From positions 186,001 to 250,000 of the forward strand of contig NZ_JARXIA010000007.1 of the NCBI RefSeq assembly GCF_031127875.1: DNA of 64,000 nt, written 5' to 3'. Source of the stretch: Pelagicoccus sp. SDUM812005. GTDB taxonomy: Bacteria > Verrucomicrobiota > Verrucomicrobiia > Opitutales > Opitutaceae. This document shows, one piece after another, positions 42,384-52,125 of this stretch; position 1 is the first letter of the stretch, and every line of letters starts with the position of its first letter. The notes under the pieces are model-generated. The model saw only the letters and a list, made by a program, of their open reading frames with translations, was not told the origin of the DNA and did no database searches. The translations under genes and the position numbers were made by a program.

Positions 42384-45300
42384 TTGGAAAAGTATTTCTC
42401 ACCCCGCTTACCCCGCGTTCTGAAGAGAGTTTTAGGCGGCGCATCGCTTTGGGCGTTGGCGCTATTCCTCGGTATTGCTCCGACTCTAGGGGCGGAAGAT
42501 ATGAGGTATTTCAATGTGCCTGCGGGGTGGGCGGTCGACACGCTCAAGGAGGTTTCGGAACAGGGGGAGTCTCAGTTTCTGTACATAGAGAGAATGTTGG
42601 AAAGGGTGCGTACCAAGAAGGTGCATGGGCACTATTCACTGCGAGAAGTTCTGGATCGGATGTTGGAGGACACCCAAATAGAGGCCGTCCGGGATAGTGT
42701 AACGGGGGCGTACTACATACGCAAAAGGACAGCGGAGATCTTAGCTAATGAAGGTTCTCCGAAGGGGAGGGAAGGAGGGATGAACACAATACAAACTAAA
42801 GATATGATGACTTTAAAAACCAAACTAAGAAAACTAGGAAAATACATATTACCCCCCTTTGTCGCAGCCTCCTCGTTGGTTGCTCAGGATAATGAAGACT
42901 CAGATGTATTTGAACTTTCGCCGTTCACCGTGGATGCAGGTGACGAGGCGGGATACCGAGCGACCTCCACCCTTGCTGGTTCTCGCCTGAACATGAGGTT
43001 GAAGGATGTAGGGTCCGCGATCTCGGTCATGACGAAGGAGCTCATGAATGATGTGGGAGCGACGGATGCCGGTACGCTATTATCCTACGGACTGAACACC
43101 GAAGTTGCATCGGGAGATCAAGGTAACTTTTCCAATTCCATCAGGTCAAACGGCTCCTACTCCTCCCAGGAGACAAGGCGTAACCCACAGAGCGGTCAAA
43201 GAATTCGAGGATTGGCTGAAGCGACGTTGACCCGCGACTATTTCCTCACGGACATACCATTTGACGGATAAAACACGGAATCGGTTACGATAAGCAGGGG
43301 CCCTAATTCCCTGTTGTTCGGGATCGGCAGTCCAGGAGGTGTTATCAACAATGCCATCAAAAGCGCTTCCATCGGAAGCGATTTTGGAGAATTAGGCATT
43401 CGTTTGGGCGAGCGAGGCAGCTATCGTACCACGATCGACTATAACAAGACTCTGTTGGAGGACCGACTCGCAGTGAGAGTTTCGCTTCTGGAAGGAGATA
43501 CTCAATTCCAGCAAAGACCCGCTTACGAAGAGGTATCTCGCCGATTTGTCGCATTGAATGCGACGCTAGCGAAAAACGAGGGTGTCGCTTGGCTTGGCGC
43601 GATCAACCTCCGTGCCAGCGTGGAAGACGGCCTGATCATGGGAACCCCTCCTGACAACATTCCCATGTTGGATGGTGTCTCAAGTTGGTTCGGGCTTCCG
43701 GATAACTTGGATGACATCTTGGAGATGACAGGGGCTGCTCCTCGACCTTATGTGGCGAATTATCAGCCGAAATGGACGGTGCAGAATCACACGGGCGCGG
43801 TGACGTCCCAACCAGGTCCGAGCACTGGAGGCTTTTGGGAGCAGTATCCAGTTGTCTACAATAGCGTGAATGCGACGGAGCCAGGCGTTGGCTTTCCCGA
43901 TGCCCCGGAAGTAGACGGCGTGCTCGCTCGTGTGCAGTGGGGGCTTTCCGATGGCGATCCGGGCTATGGTCGTTCCGACAACTACTACACATGGAGCTAC
44001 TATGGTGGCGCTACGACTCCAGGGTTCCAAAGCCCGAATATCATAAATCCCAATATCTACGACAACCGTCGTACGCTCATCGCGGGAAATAGTCAGTGGG
44101 TTAGGCAAGAGTTCGATGTCGTGAACGTCCGCTTGGAGCAGGCTTTTCTCGAAAACAAGGCTGGTATCGAAATTGCCTACAATGCGGAAAACTATTCGAA
44201 GAACGAGCACGTGCCATTCTACAACCGTCCTTTGATCGCGGATGTAATGGAGACTCTCAGCAATGGTAAGCCAAATCCGAACGTCGGCCGCCCACTCATC
44301 ATGGACTTGGGAAGTGATGACCGCAATGTGGATCACACCGCTCGACGGGCCTATCAAGCGACCGCCTTCTATAAGCTCGAACTCGAAGGAGACGGTATCA
44401 AGCGCTTCCTCGGGAATCATACCTTTACGGGGTTTGTCGGATCGCAGGAGATCGATCTCACCCGCCGCGAATTTCGCAACGTCTTGTTGGACCTGAGCGA
44501 CGAAACTAACATCGAGTCGGATCTTAAGGATAAGATTGATAGCTGGCGCCGTAGAAATCCGATTGTGGTATATGTGGGGCCTTCTATGTTGGACCCTAGT
44601 ATCCAATCGCTCGACGATGTTAAGCTGGATGGCTACTGGAAGGGAGCAATTCCTGAGCCTGGCGATATTTTGACGCAGCAATACCAAACTTGGGTTCCGA
44701 CCTGGAAGGGCGATGAATTCACTGATGACCTCTTTCTGCAAGCGGACTACCGAGTGGGTGAGTTCTTGAGGGAGGGCGCTCGCTCTCGACGCGAAATCGA
44801 CTCCGAAGTCTTCAGCGTGCAAAGTGACTGGCTCGCTGGTCATGTCATTAGCGTTCTGGGCTGGAGAACGGATGAGATGACCGACACAACCCGGGTTCGC
44901 AGGGAGGACTACAACCTGATCAATCCGCAGACGAACAACTATCATTTCCAAGACGGCGTGATGGATGAGGGGTCATTGATCCTCAGTCAGAATCCTGACG
45001 ATATTTCGACGCAATCTGGGGATACCTTCACTGCGAGCATTGTGGCTCACGTTCCTAAAGAGTGGCTCAAGCTACCTTACAGTTCGCAGCTGAGTCTCCA
45101 CTACAACGAGTCGGAAAACTTCTCCGCTTCCGGTGTTCGCCGAAACGTTTTAGGGGAAATTATACCATCTCCTACCGGTACGACTGAAGAGTATGGATTT
45201 TCGGTTAGCGCCTTGGAGGATAGGCTGTCTGTAAAGTTCAACTGGTTCGAGACATCTAACAAGTATTCAGATGGACCGAGTACCGACACCCCCGGTTGGA

Positions 45301-46214
45301 TCCAGCATAGTATGGACCGCTGGAGAGATGCTGAAACGCAGGGAATGAGTTTCGCGGATGCGATGGCGATGAATACTCAACTCACGGGAATCGACGTGAG
45401 CGACCAGTTCAGCGGATACCAGGACGTCTACGACGAAGCTCTAAGCATGCTTCCTTTGAAAATAAGAAACCGTTTCCAGGGTTGGAACGAGAATGGAGCA
45501 GGCAAGTATGGCGTTTGGACGCCCAATCCTGGGCAAAGTTCGTCGCAAGACTTCGTGTCGAAGGGCTTCGAGGTCGATGTTGCTGGGCAGCTGACGGACA
45601 ACTGGACAATGGCCTTCAACTTGGCGAAGCAAGAAACGGTGATTTCGAATGTGGCCCCGGTTGGGGCGGCAGCGATCTTGTCGATTGCTGACAACTTGGC
45701 GGCGTCTCCGCTGGGGTCGATGATCGACTCGCCGAATTTGGCGGAAGACATGACTTGGACCGAACGTTGGACCTCCAATCGCGTGAACTCGATTCTCGCA
45801 GCCTTGGCGAGCGAAGGTAAAGTTTCGCCAGAGCAGCGTAAGTGGCGTGCGAACCTTGTGACCAACTACAGCTTCAGCGATGGTTTCCTCAAGGACTTCC
45901 AGGTTGGCGGCGCTCTCAGATGGCAGGACCGCATTGCCACGGGGTACAGGATCGCAGTCGAGGATGGTCGCGTTACGCCACTTCTCGATCAGCCATTTTA
46001 CGGGGACGACGAGTTGAATGGCGATGTATGGGTGAAGTATGGCAAGCCAATCTTCAAAGACCGGATTGACTGGCATGTGCAGATTAACGTTCGCAACTTC
46101 TACAGGAGCAATTCGGACTTCATTCCGATGATCACGAACCCGGATGGGCGTGATGTGGTGTTCCGCAACCCGAACCCAACGGAAATGTTCCTGACGAACA
46201 CCTTTCGCTTTTAG
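42384..46214 (+). pseudogene. TonB-dependent transducer-type receptor 4 with STN domain, interrupted by an in-frame TAA
   Basis: The frame is continuous over about 1276 codons except for TAA at 43269-43271 (codon 296). The N-terminus (TTG start, then a signal peptide LWALALFLGIAPTLGA) leads to an STN domain (about 40-115, FNVPAGWAVDTLKEVSEQ). Then comes a second signal-peptide-like segment from Met 42780 (YILPPFVAASSLVAQ) and the shared DVFELSPFTVDAG plug start. The stop falls in PFDG-stop-NTESVTISRGPNS, where the paralogues have a Tyr (compare GADGYNTQRLTFSRGPNS in receptor 1), so a TAT or TAC became TAA. The 966-codon barrel part after it is otherwise intact. It is the receptor partner of the sigma/FecR pair. 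Sequencing error, recent loss or readthrough are the alternatives. Confidence 0.8.
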
Positions 46215-46277
46215 TAGTTGTAAACTGATTACGTCGACAGTGTAGGGCTGCTTCCTTTGCCTGTAAACTGTTTGGGT

Positions 46278-46317
46278 CCCGTCCCTCTCCGTGAGAGGGA
46301 TGGGATTATTTTTTTTT
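46278..46317 (+). terminator. Intrinsic terminator after receptor 4
   Basis: The stem CCCGTCCCTCTC (46278-46289) and GAGAGGGATGGG (46293-46304), with one G-T pair and a 3-nt loop, is followed by a run of nine T after two other bases. Confidence 0.9.
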
Positions 46318-46442
46318 AGCGGTAATAGCTCGAGGGAGGCTGTTAGTGGAGGAGATTGTTTAAGGGGGACTGTTTCTGTGCTCATGTTCTCATTGGTTGC
46401 GTGGACGGCAGCCAGTCGCGTCAGGCTCGCGAGCGAAGGCTT

Positions 46443-46455
46443 CCTGACAGTCAAC
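46443..46455 (+). promoter_or_regulatory. CTGAC-W-GTCAG palindrome, copy 7 (before the third GH78)
   Basis: CCTGACAGTCAAC matches 11 of 13 positions with a perfect left half. Its centre (46449) is 43 bp before TACTTT (46492-46497) and 152 bp before the GH78 start. Confidence 0.7.
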
Positions 46456-46600
46456 TAGGGGGTCTATCGCTTTCCTGATGGGCGCTCAGTGTACTTTGCG
46501 AACGAATGCCACTGGAGGAGGGCTTTCGTCGATTCAAGATGGAAGACTCCTCGGGAAACCGCTTCGACCAACTGCCCCTTATTCGCCAAATTTAACATCC

Positions 46601-49501
46601 ATGAAAACTCATTTCATCCTACTTTTGATTGGTGCTATTGTAGCCTGCTGCGCTTCCGCCCACGCGGTGCAAGATAACGATTCACTAGATCCTACCGCCT
46701 TGCGCTGCGAGTACCTCGAGGAGCCGGTGGGGGTAGACTCTCGATTGCCGCGATTCTCTTGGAGAGTCGAATCTCACCGTCGCGGAGCGTCTCAGAGCGC
46801 TTGGCAGGTTCGGGTTGCTCGCTCGAGCGAAGCATTGCGTAGCGGAAAGGCTGAGCTTTGGGATAGCGGCCGCACCGCGGGAAACGATACCAACCAAATC
46901 GAATACCAGGGAATGGCGCTGAAGTCTGGCATGGAGTGTTTTTGGCAGGTTCGGGTTTGGGATGAAAAGGGCAATGTTTCAAAGTGGAGCGAGCCTGCCC
47001 GTTGGGCGATGGGGTTGTTGAACGAACAGGATTGGAAAGCTCAGTGGATTTCCTGCGAAGATGATGCCTCCTATCACAAGGACCGATCGAAACTGCACCT
47101 GCCAGCTCCCCGCCACTATCGGAAAGACTTTACCACTAAGAGAGAGGTTAAGCGGGCAGTCGTTTATGCTTCGGCTCTTGGTGTATACGATTTGTATCTG
47201 AATGGCGAACGCGTGGGTGACGCGTATTTGCAGCCGGGCTGGTCGGACTACAAGAAGCGAGCCTACTACCGCACGCACGAGGTGACCGAATGGGTGCGAT
47301 CCAAGGGGAAAAATGCCATTGGAGCCGTTGTGGCTGATGGATGGTATTCTGGATACGTGGGCTACGGGCTTCTAGTCGGATACGGTCCCGACAAGGTGGG
47401 GCGCTATTTCTATGGGAAAACTCCAGCGTTTCTAGCGCAATTGGAAATCGAATACACAGATGGTTCGCGAGAGCTCGTCGTGACAGACGAGTCTTGGCGA
47501 GTCACGGATGGGGGGCCGACACGAGAATCGGACATCATTATGGGCGAAGCCTATGATGCGCGCATGGAGTTGGGAGAGTGGGCGTTGCCGGGCTACAAGG
47601 CCAAGGATTGGGAGCGTGCGGTCTTGGCGTCGAGAAATCCGCGCATCGACACGGTGTATACGGATCGAGCAGGACGTAAGCCAGTGAATCTTGGTTTCGA
47701 AACCCCCCCGGTGATGCAGTCTTACATGGCACCGCCAATCGTGGCGACTGAGGAGCTCCCTGCTAGATCCGTTTCCGAGCCGGAGAAGGGCGTTTTTGTA
47801 TTCGATCTCGGACAGAACTTTGCGGGAATCGTGCGCCTGAAGGTGAAGGGGGAGCGCGGAACCAGAATCCGTTTGCGCTTCGGCGAAATGCTCAAGGAGA
47901 ACGGGATGGTCATGACTGAGAATTTGAGGCGTGCCCGAGTCACGGATTTCTACACGCTAAAGGGAGATCCCGAAGGTGAAGTGTGGTCTCCTCGCTTCAC
48001 GTATCACGGATTCCAATACGTTGAGCTCACAGGACTGGACGTCAAACCTGAGCTCGATGCGATCACAGGCATTGTCTTGCACAACGATACTCCATTGACC
48101 GGCGAATTTGAGTGCAGCGATCCCGTGCTGACCCAGTTCGGGAAAAATGCCCAATGGACCCAGCGGGCTAATTTCTTGGAGGTTCCGACCGATTGTCCGC
48201 AGCGCGACGAGCGGCTGGGCTGGATGGGCGACGCTCAGGCCTATATTCGGACCGCGAGCTACAATGCGGATGTGGCGTCCTTTTTTACCAAATGGATCGA
48301 CGATGTGGAGGAGTCGCAGTTGAGCTTCGGAGCGTATCCAGACTACGCTCCGTACCCGATGGCCCACGGTGGAAGCGGTAAGTCCTTTGGCTCGGGATGG
48401 ACGGACGCGGGGATCATCTGCCCGTGGACGATATGGAAAGTCTATGGCGATACGCGCATGCTGGAGGAACATTGGGACTCCATGACGCGATTCATGGAGT
48501 GGCGCTACGCCTCCACTGCGGTGAACGGTCTCGGAACCAGCCTTGGAAATCCTTGGGGAGATTGGCTTAATGTAGGCGAGAAGACGCCAATCGAGTTCAT
48601 CGACACCTGCTACCATGCGATGGTGCTGGATATGATGGAGGAGATGTCGCTGGCCCTTGGTCGCCGTTTGGAGGCCGAGACCTATCGTGAGCGCGGCGAG
48701 AAGGTGGCGAAGGCGTTTGAAGCTGCTTACCTTAACGAGGATGGAACGTTGAAAGTGGATACGCAAACTGCTTACGTGCTGGGCGTGTCGGTAGGCCTGA
48801 TTCCGGAGGGCCTTCGTTCCGAGGCGGCAATGCACCTTGCGGGGAAAATCGAAAAGAACGGTTTCCGAATGGCGACCGGATTCTTAGGAACCCGCTCCCT
48901 GCTGCCTGCATTGAGCGAGCATGGGCAGCATGAGTTGGCGACTCGTCTCTTTCAAAGCCGGGAGTATCCGAGTTGGGGATACGAGGTGGTAAACGGAGCT
49001 ACTTCCGTTTGGGAGCGCTGGGACAGCTACACCAAGGAATTTGGCTTTAACGGAGCCAATGGGAAACAAAACGCCGGGATGAACAGTTTCAGCCACTATG
49101 CCTTTGGCGCGGTGATGGAATGGGCCTATCGGACGTTGGCGGGCATCGATACCATCGGACCTGGCTACCGTCATATCTTGATCCATCCCCGTATTCCCGG
49201 CTCGGAGAGCAACCCCGACAACGAGGTTGTCGACTGGGTCAAGGCTCGCTATGATTCAATCAATGGGCCGATTCGAAGCGATTGGAAGGTGGAAGACGGC
49301 ATGCTCAGGATGAACGTAGAAATTCCGGCGAATACGAAAGCCACGATCGTCCTTCCTTCGAAGGACGTGTCCCAAATAAAGGAAGGGGGGGCTCTGGTTC
49401 GCTTAGGTGAGCACTTTCACTCTATCGATTCCGAAGGCGACGTAACGCGCTTGCTCGTGGGAGCCGGAACGTACGTGTTCGAATTGCCTTTTACGCGCTA
49501 G
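46601..49501 (+). CDS. Alpha-L-rhamnosidase, GH78
   Basis: The 966-residue secreted enzyme starts at 46601, where a signal peptide opens (LLIGAIVACCASAHA); the in-frame ATG 46478 lies next to the promoter region. Domains run in the usual order: fibronectin-like (LRCEYLEEPVGVDSRLPRFS), Bac_rhamnosid_N (AVVYASALGVYDLYLNGERV), concanavalin-like, (alpha/alpha)6 catalytic, C-terminal beta. The acid motif DCPQRDERLGWMGD contains Glu537 and the base motif SVWERWDSY contains Glu805. It resembles the 16709 copy more than the 25348 copy. It is followed after 47 bp by the cytochrome c fusion gene, presumably in one transcript, and is headed by operator copy 7. Confidence 0.93.
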   Translation: MKTHFILLLIGAIVACCASAHAVQDNDSLDPTALRCEYLEEPVGVDSRLPRFSWRVESHRRGASQSAWQVRVARSSEALRSGKAELWDSGRTAGNDTNQIEYQGMALKSGMECFWQVRVWDEKGNVSKWSEPARWAMGLLNEQDWKAQWISCEDDASYHKDRSKLHLPAPRHYRKDFTTKREVKRAVVYASALGVYDLYLNGERVGDAYLQPGWSDYKKRAYYRTHEVTEWVRSKGKNAIGAVVADGWYSGYVGYGLLVGYGPDKVGRYFYGKTPAFLAQLEIEYTDGSRELVVTDESWRVTDGGPTRESDIIMGEAYDARMELGEWALPGYKAKDWERAVLASRNPRIDTVYTDRAGRKPVNLGFETPPVMQSYMAPPIVATEELPARSVSEPEKGVFVFDLGQNFAGIVRLKVKGERGTRIRLRFGEMLKENGMVMTENLRRARVTDFYTLKGDPEGEVWSPRFTYHGFQYVELTGLDVKPELDAITGIVLHNDTPLTGEFECSDPVLTQFGKNAQWTQRANFLEVPTDCPQRDERLGWMGDAQAYIRTASYNADVASFFTKWIDDVEESQLSFGAYPDYAPYPMAHGGSGKSFGSGWTDAGIICPWTIWKVYGDTRMLEEHWDSMTRFMEWRYASTAVNGLGTSLGNPWGDWLNVGEKTPIEFIDTCYHAMVLDMMEEMSLALGRRLEAETYRERGEKVAKAFEAAYLNEDGTLKVDTQTAYVLGVSVGLIPEGLRSEAAMHLAGKIEKNGFRMATGFLGTRSLLPALSEHGQHELATRLFQSREYPSWGYEVVNGATSVWERWDSYTKEFGFNGANGKQNAGMNSFSHYAFGAVMEWAYRTLAGIDTIGPGYRHILIHPRIPGSESNPDNEVVDWVKARYDSINGPIRSDWKVEDGMLRMNVEIPANTKATIVLPSKDVSQIKEGGALVRLGEHFHSIDSEGDVTRLLVGAGTYVFELPFTR

Positions 49502-49548
49502 TGAAAGTTCGTAACGACAGGGATTTCGGGTTTCTGTGATTCGCATCG

Positions 49549-52107
49549 ATGAAGCTACTTTGTACATACTTGCTGATTTTCAGTGTTTGTTCCGTTGCCA
49601 AGGCGGATGAGGGTCTTGTCTATCCTCTGAAGGGCGGCACGCCGCCTTACACAGAGTTTCTCGACAAGGGATTTCCTTTCAAGGAGCTAACAATCGCTAT
49701 TGGGGGACGGGGCGAGCCGGATCGTGAGATAGTGCCGCGCGCCCTTATCGTCCCCTTGGCGGAGGACGTCTACGTCGCTTACGATACGGAACTGATGCGG
49801 GTGGCGGCTATTTGGAAAGGGGCATTCAGCGAGCCTCTTGGCGTGTCTTTCGCTTCTTATGCCCTTCCGCTAAATAAAATAGAGGGAGGCTTCCGCAGGC
49901 TTCCGAGTCCAGCCGGGAAGATTGTCTCTCGCAGCGGAGTTTACCCAGGGTGGCAACGCTCTGGCGATGTCAGGTTGTTCGACTTCAGAGAGGCTTACAT
50001 AGACGAGCGTGAACCTGGCCGGGGGCCGATGGATCCGGAGCTTGCGTCGTGGAAGGGGGTTCGGGTCACGGACGATGGCGCTTTGCTGAGCTACCTTTTG
50101 TTTGGGGCGAACGCGTTTGAGCGTTTTCAGGTCTTGGATTTGGATGGCGATATTGTCGTTGAAAGACGGATACGTGTAGAGAATTTGGACTCGAAGGCGA
50201 CTTTGCTGCTTCCCGGTCCAGGGGACGATGTCCGAAGTATCGATATCGGCCCAACTTCGGAGACTAGCTGCGAATGGGTGGTACGTTATTCATTGGATGG
50301 CGATGTTTCTATTGAGGAGGTGAAAACCGATAAAGGGTTCAGCACCGCTAAGGCGCAGCTTTGGCCGGAGAAGGCTGTGACAAGCTTTTCTTTCGGAAAG
50401 GAAAATCGAGGGTACGTATTCGACCTCTTGGACTTGCCGTATCCGAATCCCTGGAAACGTCGTATTCGCCCGGTGGATATAAAGTTTAGGAAGGATGGCA
50501 GCGCGGTTTTGCTCACTTTTGACGGCGACCTTTATCGACTGACGGGATTTGAATCAGCGGATTCCAGAATCGTATGGCAGAGAATTGGGGCCGGCTTTAA
50601 CGAACCTCAGACGCTTGCTCTAAGAGGAGACGATATTTTCGTGTATTCAAGAGGTGGGATCAGTAGGCTGTGGGACTTGGACGGAGACCATGAGATCGAT
50701 CGTTACGAGATGTTCTGCAATCGCTTCGTGCAGAGTCCGGATACGAGAGACTTTCCGAGTAGCATTGTAGCGATGCGGGACGGTTCATTTTTAATTTCGA
50801 AGTGCGGACAGCAAGTTGCGTCAAGAAACCCGCACAGCGGCCGGGTTCTTAAGATCTCAGCGGATGGAGAGAAGGTCTCGGTCTATGCAAGCGGCTTAAG
50901 GAACGCGTTTCTTGCTTACGATCCGTCTCGGGATTTGGTGACGGCCAGCGATCAGCAGGGCGAATGGATTCCCTCTACGCCATTGTTGGAAATCGAGGAA
51001 GGCTTGTTCTACGGGTATGAGAAGTCACCGGCAGCAACGGAGATGCCGGTCTCGCCTCCGTTGCTTTGGTTTCCGCATCGCGTGGCTCCCTCGGGAGTTG
51101 GGCAGGTGCACGGCTTCGACGAACGCTCTATCTCGTTCCGAAATAGTGTCCTGTACCTGGAGTACCATCGGCCGTCGATCCACAGAGTAAGTTTTGCGGA
51201 AGGAAACCTACGTAAAGCAAGCGCCTCGCAGTTGCCTCTGAGTTTAGAGATCCCCTTGCTCAATGGTTCGGTGAACCCGACTGATGGCATGGCATACGTG
51301 GCAGGTTTCCAGATCTGGGATTCCTCTGCTCCGCGTTTGGAGGGGATTGGCAGGATCCGGGAAGTCGAGGGGGGAATTCGCTCTCTCGAATCGATGGAGC
51401 CGGTAGCGAATGGCGTCGTTCTCAGCTATCGCACCCCGGTGGAACCGAAGGTTGCCTTGGATCCGAATCGCTACCAGGTGAGCGCTTGGGATTACCGTCG
51501 CACGGCCCAGTATGGTTCCGCCCAATACAACCAGAAGGGAGAACCGGGAATCGACAGCTTGTATGTCCATTCCGTGCATTTGTCTCAGGATCGGTGCCGG
51601 GTGTATCTCGCGATTGAGGCGATGCGTCCGGCGATGCAGGTGGAGGTTATGGTCGAATCCGACGGGAAGTGGCTGCCTACCTACTTGACTGTTGATGGCA
51701 GTAACAACACGCCCCTTGAAGCCTTGGGCTTTGGGATGCTCGATCCAGAGCGTTTGTTCAAGCTGGAACCAGCGCCGCGAGCGGAGGCGGGCAAGCGAGC
51801 GGTCGTTTCCGCAGCGCGGGGCCAGGAGATCTATTCGAATTTCGGCTGTATTGGTTGTCACTCCACCGATGGTTCGACGGAAGGACGGAGCGGACCTAGC
51901 TTTTTGGATTTGTACAACAGTCGTCGACATTTGACCGATGGAAGCGTTGTGAAGGCGACAAGATCTTATTTGAAAGAGTCGATTCTTGCGCCCTCCGAAA
52001 AGAAGGCGAAGGGCTACGATGATGGCGATGTCGGCATGCCCTCCTATGCGGGAATACTTAAGGAGGATGAGATCGAATCGATTTTGTTGTTCTTGGAGTC
52101 GCTCTAA
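49549..52107 (+). CDS. Periplasmic DUF6797-like beta-propeller protein with C-terminal cytochrome c domain
   Basis: The 852-residue protein has a signal peptide (LLIFSVCSVAKA). A ~200-residue N-terminal beta domain (DUF6797-like) is followed by a propeller-like region (about 290-640) with repeats such as PVDIKFRKDGSAVLLTFDGDL and PSSIVAMRDGSFLIS. At the C-terminus a class I cytochrome c domain has the haem motif CIGCH (767-771) and axial Met830 in GMPSYAGIL. This layout is frequent in Planctomycetes and Verrucomicrobia and is thought to couple periplasmic sugar oxidation to the respiratory chain; no enzyme activity can be named. It follows the GH78 gene by 47 bp and converges with the minus-strand gene that ends at 52126. 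Confidence 0.8.
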   Translation: MKLLCTYLLIFSVCSVAKADEGLVYPLKGGTPPYTEFLDKGFPFKELTIAIGGRGEPDREIVPRALIVPLAEDVYVAYDTELMRVAAIWKGAFSEPLGVSFASYALPLNKIEGGFRRLPSPAGKIVSRSGVYPGWQRSGDVRLFDFREAYIDEREPGRGPMDPELASWKGVRVTDDGALLSYLLFGANAFERFQVLDLDGDIVVERRIRVENLDSKATLLLPGPGDDVRSIDIGPTSETSCEWVVRYSLDGDVSIEEVKTDKGFSTAKAQLWPEKAVTSFSFGKENRGYVFDLLDLPYPNPWKRRIRPVDIKFRKDGSAVLLTFDGDLYRLTGFESADSRIVWQRIGAGFNEPQTLALRGDDIFVYSRGGISRLWDLDGDHEIDRYEMFCNRFVQSPDTRDFPSSIVAMRDGSFLISKCGQQVASRNPHSGRVLKISADGEKVSVYASGLRNAFLAYDPSRDLVTASDQQGEWIPSTPLLEIEEGLFYGYEKSPAATEMPVSPPLLWFPHRVAPSGVGQVHGFDERSISFRNSVLYLEYHRPSIHRVSFAEGNLRKASASQLPLSLEIPLLNGSVNPTDGMAYVAGFQIWDSSAPRLEGIGRIREVEGGIRSLESMEPVANGVVLSYRTPVEPKVALDPNRYQVSAWDYRRTAQYGSAQYNQKGEPGIDSLYVHSVHLSQDRCRVYLAIEAMRPAMQVEVMVESDGKWLPTYLTVDGSNNTPLEALGFGMLDPERLFKLEPAPRAEAGKRAVVSAARGQEIYSNFGCIGCHSTDGSTEGRSGPSFLDLYNSRRHLTDGSVVKATRSYLKESILAPSEKKAKGYDDGDVGMPSYAGILKEDEIESILLFLESL

Positions 52108-52125
52108 TAGGTCGAATCGTCGACG

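Noticed and set aside
42367-42430. Possible frameshift in the signal peptide of receptor 4
   Set aside because: An ATG at 42367 in another frame gives a plausible basic start that could join the signal peptide after one base change, but the TTG start in the correct frame already gives a workable signal peptide, so there is no need for a frameshift.
43680-44951. Long open frame (423 codons) on the minus strand
   Set aside because: It lies antisense to the conserved barrel of receptor 4 and its translation lacks any family pattern; similar shadows at 35414-36337 and 31662-32531 lie antisense to receptors 3 and 2.
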